Shown here one piece after another: positions 55,608-63,016 of a DNA stretch of 64,000 nucleotides. The stretch lies in contig NZ_CP035490.1 of the NCBI RefSeq assembly GCF_004135205.1, forward strand, positions 6,439,501-6,503,500. The letters run 5' to 3'. A program made the position numbers and the translations under genes. The stretch comes from Hahella sp. KA22 (GTDB lineage Bacteria; Pseudomonadota; Gammaproteobacteria; Pseudomonadales; Oleiphilaceae). The notes beneath the pieces are model-generated. The model was not told where the DNA came from. It was given only the letters and a program-made list of their open reading frames with translations, and did not search any database. The stretch's first letter is position 1. Each line of letters opens with the position of its first letter.

Positions 55608-56729
55608 TTATTTAGGCAGCGTCGCCTCCGCACAGGGAAGCGGCGTCATGTTCAGATACTGCACGACACGCGGCGTCGCCGCCCTGTTAGGGCTCGCGCC
55701 GTGGGGAAGATAGTGGTGCCAGATGATCAGCGAGCCCGCAGGCGCAGCGACATACTTAAGCTTCAAGTGGGTGAGGTCTTGTTGATTCGGGTCTGCGCCC
55801 GGAGGCAGTTGCGCCATCCAGTCAGTCATTTGGCGGTGAAAACCGGGCGCGCAATGAAAAGCGCCCTGATTCTCGGCGACGTCAGTGAGGTAGATAAGGC
55901 CTTGTGTGCGCAATTCCGGCGCGCGACTGAAGTCCACGTCCCAATGCAGCCGGGTTCCAAAAAACTGATAATGGGGCGCTTCCGGCGGATTAAACCCCGC
56001 CCGATCAATCGAACACTGTAAGCTTTCGGTTCCCCAAATATCTGCAAATGCCTGACGTATTTTTTCGGAAGAACGATTGGCGTCCAGCACGGGATCACGA
56101 AACAATTGCACCATGATGTTTTGCTGCCCCTGATGCGCGCGATACCATGTCTCCGGTCGATCCGGGCTTTTCTGCAAAAAGCGATAAATCACATCCACAG
56201 AAGCCTGACATTGCGCCTTATCTAGCACGCCTTCCACCACCAGGTATCCATTCTCACGCCAGAACGCAACCTGACTCTCGCTTAGAAATTTAGGCGCATC
56301 GCCACACAGCGGTCCTTCCAGGATTTCCCTGGCGTCCAGCGGCTGTGCACAAGACCCGGCCAGATAACCGCCCAGAACCCGGTTGATATCATTAACGCGC
56401 GATTTACTTATACCACCCGGGTTCTGTTGCAAGACCCAGTGTTCAAACTCGCTGAAGCTCGGCTGACCTCCATAAAGAAACCCCAGGCATTGATCAAGCC
56501 CCAGCCCCAGCAGATTCATCAGCGCCACATCCGTTCGCCATTCCTCTTGTCGAAGCCGCGGCTCCAGCCTGCCGCATTTGTTCAGCCGCGTCTTATGCCA
56601 AAGCCGCTTGAGACGGTGCACGCCAAGCTCTCCCACTTCTTCTGCGGGAGGCAGCGATTGGTACATGTGTGAATGAGAGGGCGAGTCAGATAGCGGCGTT
56701 CCAGAACCTGCACTATGGGCATAGCTCAT
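55608..56729 (-). CDS. Phytanoyl-CoA dioxygenase-like protein with N-terminal shared domain
   Basis: The protein has 373 residues from ATG 56729 (AAGGAAGG upstream), overlapping the preceding gene by 17 nt. Residues ~31-127 (EVGELGVHRLKRLWHK ... EEWRTD ... LLGLG) match the C-terminal domain of the methyltransferase gene downstream. Residues ~160-373 are a PhyH-type 2OG-Fe(II) oxygenase with LHWDVD (H-x-D), WHHYLPHG (His) and RVVQYLN (Arg). The Fe site appears intact. It is part of the five-gene minus-strand operon and probably hydroxylates the cluster product. Confidence 0.85.
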   Translation of the reverse strand: MSYAHSAGSGTPLSDSPSHSHMYQSLPPAEEVGELGVHRLKRLWHKTRLNKCGRLEPRLRQEEWRTDVALMNLLGLGLDQCLGFLYGGQPSFSEFEHWVLQQNPGGISKSRVNDINRVLGGYLAGSCAQPLDAREILEGPLCGDAPKFLSESQVAFWRENGYLVVEGVLDKAQCQASVDVIYRFLQKSPDRPETWYRAHQGQQNIMVQLFRDPVLDANRSSEKIRQAFADIWGTESLQCSIDRAGFNPPEAPHYQFFGTRLHWDVDFSRAPELRTQGLIYLTDVAENQGAFHCAPGFHRQMTDWMAQLPPGADPNQQDLTHLKLKYVAAPAGSLIIWHHYLPHGASPNRAATPRVVQYLNMTPLPCAEATLPK

Positions 56730-57333
56730 CAAAATACCTTCCTTGACAGGTTAACAGACTGGTCTCAATTTTTTCCCGCAACCACTCGTCCGCTACGCAG
56801 TCGATGACCAGATTGATGCGGTCACAGTCCCCCCGGTTGAGAACGGCATGCGTTTGATCCACATTCAAGTACCACAACTCCCCTTCCTGCATGGGAACGA
56901 GATGATCATTCACCCAGAATTCCAGCAGCTCATGACTTTCAATAGGGACATGCAGACGGGCTTCGCCGTGCTCCAGGGAAACCCCATGATCACGATGAGG
57001 CTTAATTTCCGCGCCGGGACGCAACCGCATCAAGCGCACGGATTTAAGTGGACAACGAAGTGACGCCAGCAGCCGTTGCAGACCTGGGCTCTGCTCCAGG
57101 ACCGGCAGGTCCACCCAGTCGTCGCAGCTTTCTATGGCGAAGCCTTGCAGAATCGGGTGGGCTTCCCGGTAGTGAGCGGGACAACGCATCGGCATGACAT
57201 CCCATTCACCGCTGTAGTCGCGTTGATTGACGTGGTTTATCCAGGGTAATTCGCGAATGCGTTGCAGATCGGCCTTCAAGGCGGGAAGGTCGACGCGTAT
57301 ATCAAGTCTGGCGAATGAAAGCGGCTCTGTCAT
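56713..57333 (-). CDS. Aspartyl/asparaginyl beta-hydroxylase-like protein, catalytic residues intact
   Basis: The 206-residue protein is of the AspH family. Key residues are visible: LRPGAEIKPHRDHG with His113 and Asp115, RLHVPIESHE, QEGELWYLNVDQTHAVLNRG with His162, and Arg172 in CDRINLVIDC. These form the 2-oxoglutarate/Fe site, so it should be active. The gene is second in the five-gene minus-strand operon, behind a paralogue that has lost the same residues. The precursor core is rich in Asp, the residue these enzymes hydroxylate, which makes it a possible substrate (inference). Confidence 0.87.
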   Translation of the reverse strand: MTEPLSFARLDIRVDLPALKADLQRIRELPWINHVNQRDYSGEWDVMPMRCPAHYREAHPILQGFAIESCDDWVDLPVLEQSPGLQRLLASLRCPLKSVRLMRLRPGAEIKPHRDHGVSLEHGEARLHVPIESHELLEFWVNDHLVPMQEGELWYLNVDQTHAVLNRGDCDRINLVIDCVADEWLREKIETSLLTCQGRYFDELCP

Positions 57334-57474
57334 TCCCTGAGGTCCTTTATGATTTGATTATTCGCGCCAATATCCTTTGCCCTGGCGCAAACAATGCGTG
57401 AGCACACAACCGCGTCTCGTTGGAGGCGCAGTTAAATGAAGCCTTGTAGAGACTGTTTAGCAGCCAACGTTAAA

Positions 57475-58104
57475 TTACGCCGGATAAACGTAAGCCCCCA
57501 TCTCCGCGTCCACCGATTCGAGCTTGGGTATGCGAGCGCGATTAATTTCCGTATACAGCCAGTCGTTGATAACACAGTCTATTTCCAGATAGACCGAGGC
57601 CTCGCCCCCTTCATTTTTCGCCCATTGCGACAAGCCTGGATTGAAATACCAAACCTCTCCCTCCGCCATTTGCGCCGGCGTTTCATTTACCCGGAAGGTC
57701 AGCCCATCGCTTATGGAGATAGGAACCTGCAAACGCACCAAATCTTCTCTTCCCAGCGGGTTCACGGCCAGATAATCAGCAATGGCGACTCCTGGATTCA
57801 GGCGCATGATTCTGGCGGACACCAACGGACATTGCAGGTACTCAAATACGTCCCGCATCTCGCCTTTACGCAGCGAGGCGACCATATCAGAGCCTAGCCA
57901 TGAAGGGGCGATTCCGCTCCTGGACATTAACTCATCTACAGGCAGCGCATCCCACCCGTCGTTGAAGTTGCAGGCGCTGAAATTGCCCTCCCATAAAGCG
58001 ACCAGCAGCATTTCAAGGTCGCGTAATAAACCTCGCACGTCAAAACTCGCAGGAAGACGCGCGCAGTAAACATCAGGGACAATTTGACGACTGACTTCAT
58101 TCAT
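57475..58104 (-). CDS. Aspartyl/asparaginyl hydroxylase-like protein, metal ligands lost
   Basis: The 209-residue protein is homologous to the next gene and has the same framework (MRLNPGVAIAD ... RLQVPISISDGLTFRVNE ... MAEGEVWYFNPG ... YLEIDCVINDWLY). Its catalytic positions are changed: the H-R-D motif reads Y111-L-A113, the distal His is Gln160, and the Arg becomes Ser. It is therefore probably a pseudoenzyme, perhaps a partner or substrate-binding subunit of its active paralogue. It is the first gene of the five-gene minus-strand operon; 141 nt separate it from the second. Confidence 0.85.
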   Translation of the reverse strand: MNEVSRQIVPDVYCARLPASFDVRGLLRDLEMLLVALWEGNFSACNFNDGWDALPVDELMSRSGIAPSWLGSDMVASLRKGEMRDVFEYLQCPLVSARIMRLNPGVAIADYLAVNPLGREDLVRLQVPISISDGLTFRVNETPAQMAEGEVWYFNPGLSQWAKNEGGEASVYLEIDCVINDWLYTEINRARIPKLESVDAEMGAYVYPA

Positions 58105-58808
58105 AATCCAGCACCCTTAACTACCAGCCTGAAACAGAGAGGAGCCGCAGCACGGGCGCAAAGCGCCTTCCAGTAGCTTCTCCCAGAACTTCACAAGCCG
58201 AAAAAGCATCCTATCCTTTCCTACTTCCTCCAGAAGCATTCAACTTGCTTAAAATATAGTCGCAACTTTTCCAAAGTGAGAAGTGAGTCATGGAAACTTT
58301 TTGTTAAAAGCGCAAGCCATACGCCACCGCGCTTCAATAGTTTCGTAGAAAAGAAAAAAGCATTTTTAACACATAGGGTTACATATGGACTCATATTGAC
58401 GCCTACGGCCATGAATGCTTACAGTCCGACTTCTGCACATCAGATCTTGAGCGCCTGCTGGAAAAGGAAAAGAAGACGTAACCTCTCAGAATAAACAGTA
58501 AGCGCACCCACAATCGCCGCAAAAGCCGTATCCGCGGGCTTGCTGCGCCGTCCGCTTTGCTAAACCAACGCACATTTACGATTTATCGCCATCAAATACC
58601 GGCCATATGGCCTACCAGGATCTTACTATTTCGTAATATTTCTTATTTTTCGCGTAAGCGGCGGGAAATTTCTCGTTTTAGGATGAGGCTACCTTAAGTT
58701 TTTCGGCCGCAATGCCGGTTAGGTTTATAGATATTGCGGACTGATCCGAAAAGCCGCGCCGCTGGCGCTTATCTCAAAAGAGAAAACAACAACAGGAAAC
58801 TGGCATTT
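58105..58808. other. 704-bp intergenic region upstream of porin
   Basis: It contains divergent promoters for the hydroxylase operon and the porin gene. A perfect 12-bp palindrome GGCCATATGGCC lies at 58601-58612. AT-rich segments (58250-58420 and 58620-58700) show no supported gene; short frames there lack ribosome-binding sites. Confidence 0.5.
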
Positions 58809-59816
58809 ATGAATAATAAGTATTTCATGAAGACTTTGCCTCTGGCAGTCTCCCTTGCGCTGGGTATCTCACAAGCACACGCGGAATTTGGCATCGGCGC
58901 CAACATCGAGCTCGATACAGACATCATCGACGCTAAAGACAGCGACACTAAGTTCGAACAAGGCGGCCGTATCGAAGTGAATGTGACCGGCAAAACCGAA
59001 CTCAATGGTTATTTTGTTGAAGGCAAGGGATCAGGCCTGTTGAAGAAAAATGGCGATACCGCCACCGACGATATGTGGGTGAAGTTCGGTAACGACACCT
59101 GGGACGTTCAGGCGGGACGCTTTGAAGCGGTCAACCTGTTCCCTCTGGGTAAAGATACGGTTGTCGCCCACGCTGGCGATGGCAAAGGGGCTAGAGTTTA
59201 TGAAGCCAATCTGGTGCGCGGCCGCGCCGGCGATAACGGCGGCCAGTTCGCCCTGCACGTTCGTCCCAGCTCCGCACTGAGCTTTGAGTTGGCCTCTATC
59301 TGGGGCGACTCCGATGAAAATGGTAATAACGAAGAAGTCTTTTCTGGTCTGCGTCCCAGCGTGACGTTCACCGGTGAGATGTTCAGTCTGACGGCTGGAT
59401 ACGAAGTACTGAAGTACGATCAGGAAACAACGACTGGCGGCGTCACCACCAAGACTGAAATCGATAAGAGCGGCTTTGGCCTCACCGGAAACATTCGATT
59501 CAGCGGGGCTAGCATCAATTTGAACGCCGCTCGCGAAGATATCGAGGACGCGGGATCAGACATCACCGTCACCTCCTTCGGCGCAAACGTTACTTACGGC
59601 GCATTTGGTTTGGGCGCGGTGCACTCAATCAGCGACGTAGGCGCTAAAGACGACCCAACGGTATCGACACTGTATGTCGCCTACACGCTGCCTTTATTCA
59701 ACATTGACAACGCCTCCATCACCTTCGCCGGCTCTACTTCCAGCGCAGACAACCTGGCGGGCGACACCGACGACGACCTCCACAAAATAAGGACTCGTAT
59801 TAACTACACTTTCTAA
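58809..59816 (+). CDS. Outer-membrane porin
   Basis: The protein has 335 residues from ATG 58809 (signal peptide MNNKYFMKTLPLAVSLALGISQAHA). The open frame begins 75 nt earlier, but that start lacks a site and would precede the signal. The mature protein is made of alternating strands (FGIGANIELDTDIID, DMWVKFGNDTWDVQAGRFEAVNL) and ends IRTRINYTF, the C-terminal aromatic of outer-membrane barrels. The family is the carbohydrate/general porins. It is monocistronic with strong terminators behind it. Confidence 0.88.
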   Translation: MNNKYFMKTLPLAVSLALGISQAHAEFGIGANIELDTDIIDAKDSDTKFEQGGRIEVNVTGKTELNGYFVEGKGSGLLKKNGDTATDDMWVKFGNDTWDVQAGRFEAVNLFPLGKDTVVAHAGDGKGARVYEANLVRGRAGDNGGQFALHVRPSSALSFELASIWGDSDENGNNEEVFSGLRPSVTFTGEMFSLTAGYEVLKYDQETTTGGVTTKTEIDKSGFGLTGNIRFSGASINLNAAREDIEDAGSDITVTSFGANVTYGAFGLGAVHSISDVGAKDDPTVSTLYVAYTLPLFNIDNASITFAGSTSSADNLAGDTDDDLHKIRTRINYTF

Positions 59817-59856
59817 GAAGAAAGGCCACTCTCGTTCCTTCCTTTCTGTGTTGATT

Positions 59857-59884
59857 GCGCCGCTTCCACGTACGGCGCTTTTTT
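59857..59884 (+). terminator. Intrinsic terminator after porin
   Basis: GCGCCG pairs with CGGCGC around a 10-nt loop and is followed by six T's. Confidence 0.85.
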
Positions 59885-59900
59885 GCGTTTACGCATCTTT

Positions 59901-59938
59901 AGCGTGAAGTTGGAGGCGGCTCCGCTTCACGCTTTTTT
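59901..59938 (+). terminator. Second intrinsic terminator after porin
   Basis: AGCGTGAAG pairs perfectly with CTTCACGCT and is followed by five T's. It lies 17 nt after the first terminator, giving a tandem stop. Confidence 0.85.
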
Positions 59939-60094
59939 GCGCCGGGGCTTCGGCCCGCCGTCTTAACTACGCTCTTCATCGCCATCTACGTAGTAGTACG
60001 GAGACTCATGGTTTTATTTCAGTAGCGCTACGCATCCCGTCAAACCCAATCTGAAAGATATACTTTTCACCATACAGCGTTTTAGGGTCGCGCC

Positions 60095-60940
60095 ATGGTC
60101 TTCTCAAAAGTGGTCAAACTCAACGATACCATTTACGACAAGTACAAGATTAACGAGTTGGAGAACTCCTTAAGCAGTCTCCATCACATGGGTATGTTCC
60201 TGCTGCGCTCCAACAGCCAGTTGGGGCGAATCATCGACTTGCTGGAGGATTACCAGGACACCCAGGACCCATTAGTAATAGCCGCCTCAGTGCAACGCGC
60301 TTTGGCCCACAGCAACATTTCCTATGTCTTTAAAATCGCGCTGCCCCAGCACAGCTATGTTTTCAGCAGCGACTCTTTTGTTTCATTCGCCCAGGAGAGA
60401 ATTATTTCTCATCTGTCGCAGCAGACAATTCGCATGATCCATCACGAGCACTATTGGGCCGTGATCTATCCGCACTTCACGCTTTGCGTCACGCTGACGG
60501 AGGAGCAGCGGGATCAGTACATAGATAATCTATCGAGACTGGCCAGCGTGGTCAGTATGTTGATGGAGAAGCTCGGCACGGAAACATTGGCCAGCCTGCA
60601 AAGAGAAAATCAAAGCCAGCAGAATGTCGAGCGCACGCTCGATCTGCTGGACGACATCATGGCCATTGAAAACACCCGTAGCGACTACACCGTCCAGATA
60701 GTCGCCGACCTGAAGTGGACGATTCAGAACGCCATTCTCAGTATGGGATTAAATGGAGATAAAGAACGACAGATCATGGGCGTCATCGGCCGCCTGCTGA
60801 ATGAATTTGAAGAGCAACAGGCGTCCTATCGACTGATCGAGAGTTACGTGCGCACCGCCAAGAGAAGCCTGACCGAGCTGACGCACCGTGAAGAGAAAAC
60901 TTTTTCCGACCAACCAACCCCGCTAACCAGCGCGAACTGA
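60095..60940 (+). CDS. Hypothetical cytosolic protein
   Basis: This 281-residue protein has no signal peptide or TM segment. It is largely helical, with ELENSLSSLHHMGMFLLRSNSQLGRIIDLLEDY at the N-terminus, a beta-containing middle (VFKIALPQHSYVFSSDSFVSF ... HEHYWAVIYPHFTLCVTLTEEQ) resembling a small sensory or GAF-like fold, and a long helical C-terminus. I do not recognise a family. It is monocistronic, starts at ATG 60095 and ends at a strong terminator. Confidence 0.8.
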   Translation: MVFSKVVKLNDTIYDKYKINELENSLSSLHHMGMFLLRSNSQLGRIIDLLEDYQDTQDPLVIAASVQRALAHSNISYVFKIALPQHSYVFSSDSFVSFAQERIISHLSQQTIRMIHHEHYWAVIYPHFTLCVTLTEEQRDQYIDNLSRLASVVSMLMEKLGTETLASLQRENQSQQNVERTLDLLDDIMAIENTRSDYTVQIVADLKWTIQNAILSMGLNGDKERQIMGVIGRLLNEFEEQQASYRLIESYVRTAKRSLTELTHREEKTFSDQPTPLTSAN

Positions 60941-60965
60941 GGCTGCCTCAGCAGGAATCTGCCTC

Positions 60966-60998
60966 ACCGCCTCGGAGTGATCTCCAGGCGGTTTTTTT
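60966..60998 (+). terminator. Intrinsic terminator
   Basis: ACCGCCT-C-GGAG-TGAT-CTCC-AGGCGGT forms an extended stem followed by seven T's, 25 nt after the preceding gene. Confidence 0.9.
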
Positions 60999-61021
60999 AT
61001 TTCTCCCGCCTCGATAAATAT

Positions 61022-61597
61022 CTACCGTTCGCAGGCCCACAGTTCTGCATACTTTTTCATTGCGTAGATCGGATGCGGCTTGTATATCGAGCGCTGATAA
61101 TCACTCATTTTGCTTATCTGCGAGTTTTCGTATGTCTCAATAATTTTCTCGGCGGGCAAGTCGCAATACACCTCCCTTCGCTTCTTACACTCAGCTATCG
61201 CTTTTTTCTCTTCCTCAAGCATTTTCACTTTGAGGTTATCGCATTTCTTTTGCATCTCCGCTTTGTATTCTTGCACCGCCTGTTCTTCCGCAGGTGAAGT
61301 CTGCTCAGTGTGAACATACTCAACATCAGGCGTCATGCGACGGTTGATCTGACGCGTCTCCTCTACCGCAGCAGGCGTCGGCGCGGCTCTGACTTCTACT
61401 TCTGTCTGCGCGGAAGCGCCAGGACAAGGCGTTTCCTGAAAAGCGACTTTCCCTTTGGCGTTCACACATTTGTATATCTGCCCGTATCCCAGGCCTGAAT
61501 ACAAAACTGCAAAACATAGCGCCCCCATCCGCGCTGTTCGTTTCCAGCGCAGACCAGATTCTTTGTCAGCCATTACCCTACGCGCCATAAAACTCAA
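61022..61597 (-). CDS. DUF4124 domain-containing periplasmic protein
   Basis: The 191-residue protein has an N-terminal signal-like segment (RMGALCFAVLYSGLGYGQ); internal starts at 61588 and 61573 are also possible. The DUF4124 motif IYKCVNAKGKVAFQETPCPG follows. The rest is polar and charged, with a cysteine-bearing C-terminal region (KKCDNLKV, AECKKRREVYCDLP). The function is unknown. It is transcribed leftward toward the terminator of the neighbouring gene. Confidence 0.8.
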   Translation of the reverse strand: MSFMARRVMADKESGLRWKRTARMGALCFAVLYSGLGYGQIYKCVNAKGKVAFQETPCPGASAQTEVEVRAAPTPAAVEETRQINRRMTPDVEYVHTEQTSPAEEQAVQEYKAEMQKKCDNLKVKMLEEEKKAIAECKKRREVYCDLPAEKIIETYENSQISKMSDYQRSIYKPHPIYAMKKYAELWACER

Positions 61598-61708
61598 TAC
61601 CTTATTACCGACGACAAATGAGCCATGTTAAAGGGAGAGGTAAAAGCATAACCAGCGACTGCCGACAGGTTTCACAATCCTTGACGCTTCCCGCCGATGA
61701 AAGGCCTT

Positions 61709-62491
61709 TCAGAACGCGCCCAGGCTAAGATATTTGATAATGATATTGTCGATGACATCCTGGGACTTCAGATTTTCAATCGTCTGATTGATACGTTCAT
61801 CCAGCCCTTTGTTGTCTTCGATGACTTTTCTGGACAGGGCGATCACCACTGGGCGATTCACCACTTCATCGACAATCTCAACATCGTTGAAGTAGCCCAG
61901 CCTGCGCGCCTGATACATAAAGGTAATGTCCTCTGTTATCGCGCAATCTATGCGGCCATACATGGTCAGTTTGACCAACTGCTCGGCGCTGTTCACTTCC
62001 ACTACGCTCTTGAAGTGAGTCATATCCAGATTGGGAAACCGATAGCTGAAGCCCCGCAATACACCCGCCTGATGACAGTTTTTCAGGCGGTCCGCCCGAT
62101 CAGCGCCTTCTTCCTCGGGTTTCTTTTTGAGAACAAATGCAGATACTGTCGACGTATATAGCGAAGAGGAAAGCCACATGGCGTTGAGGGCGTCCTTGTC
62201 GTTATAGCCAGTGGTGGTAAGCAGGCCATCTAACTGGCCCTGTCCCAGCATCAGCGTTATGCGAGGTCGAGGATAGCTTTTCAGCTCGAAGTTCACACCC
62301 GCCCGGGTTAATGCCTCATAGACAATTTCATAATCGATCCCTGTCGCTTTACCGTCCTCCAAGTGATAGACATAGGGCTCAACTTCCTCGGCGACAGCTA
62401 AGTCCAGATGTAGATTTTCGGCGCGGCTGTCCTGCAGAGACAACCCCGCCAAGGTCAGCAGCGTTAAGCTCGTCAGTTTCATTAAGGACAT
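61709..62491 (-). CDS. Periplasmic solute-binding protein (family 3)
   Basis: The protein has 260 residues from ATG 62491, chosen because the signal peptide MSLMKLTSLTLLTLAGLSLQDSRA starts there; a GTG at 62515 adds eight non-signal residues. The mature part resembles amino-acid-type ABC solute-binding proteins (DLAVAEEVEPYVYHLEDGKATGIDYEIVYEALTRAGVNFELKSYPRPRITLMLGQGQLDGLL). No permease genes are adjacent, so it may be a stand-alone binding protein. Confidence 0.82.
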   Translation of the reverse strand: MSLMKLTSLTLLTLAGLSLQDSRAENLHLDLAVAEEVEPYVYHLEDGKATGIDYEIVYEALTRAGVNFELKSYPRPRITLMLGQGQLDGLLTTTGYNDKDALNAMWLSSSLYTSTVSAFVLKKKPEEEGADRADRLKNCHQAGVLRGFSYRFPNLDMTHFKSVVEVNSAEQLVKLTMYGRIDCAITEDITFMYQARRLGYFNDVEIVDEVVNRPVVIALSRKVIEDNKGLDERINQTIENLKSQDVIDNIIIKYLSLGAF

Positions 62492-63016
62492 GTGTTTACC
62501 GCGTTGCAATGACACGACGCCAGGCTCGTCCTTGACCGCCTGTATTCAAATGAGCGTGTTTATAAAGAAGATTAGTAAGCCGCTGTCTGCTTGTCCAACG
62601 GCAAGGCCGCTATCCAGATTAATTTGACCCTCGCTGCATGCTGGATATTTTTTACGCCGCAACTACCCTTAGGAAAAGGCGGTCAAGGCAAAACAAGGGC
62701 CTATCTGTATAAAACCGAGAGCACTTCACCATCAGCGATAGCACTGTGAGCGTCAACGCCTGTGCGGACGTAACGGTTTTAAAGTTGAGATCTCGACCGG
62801 GCTCCGAACCGTCCTTATATTAATCCGGCAGACAAATAGCTTCCTTCTATTTGTCTGCAACGACAGGGCCTGCACAGGTCAGGCCCTGTCTCCCGCGGCT
62901 TGTCGCCGCGCAGGCGCGTCCATGCGCCTGGTGATTAACATGCCAATATCATTGCCATGTTAATATACAAAATTCATAAGAAAAACCGACGCCTCAAGGG
63001 AAGCAGGGTTCGAACA
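62492..63016. other. 525-bp intergenic region with multi-hairpin element
   Basis: Divergent promoter region between the solute-binding gene and the second porin. The part at 62828-62930 consists almost entirely of four adjacent hairpins (separate entry); the rest holds no gene. CGAACAATG gives the start of the porin at 63017. Confidence 0.55.
62821..62930 (+). repeat. Run of four back-to-back hairpins, related to the 10.9-kb repeat
   Basis: Stem 1 GCAGACAAATAG/CTATTTGTCTGC (12 bp), stem 2 GACAGGGCCTG/CAGGCCCTGTC (11 bp), stem 3 CGCGGC/GCCGCG and stem 4 CAGGCGC/GCGCCTG follow each other within 103 nt. The 5' part resembles 10900-10975 (TAATCCGGC-GACAAATAGC then TGTCTG), and stem 2 resembles the hairpin after pigN. 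This is a dispersed repetitive, possibly transcribed, structured element. Confidence 0.8.

Noticed and set aside
58221-58494. Small frames in the gap before the porin
   Set aside because: AT-rich and without ribosome-binding sites; examined as possible extra RiPP precursors but no leader-like motif was found.
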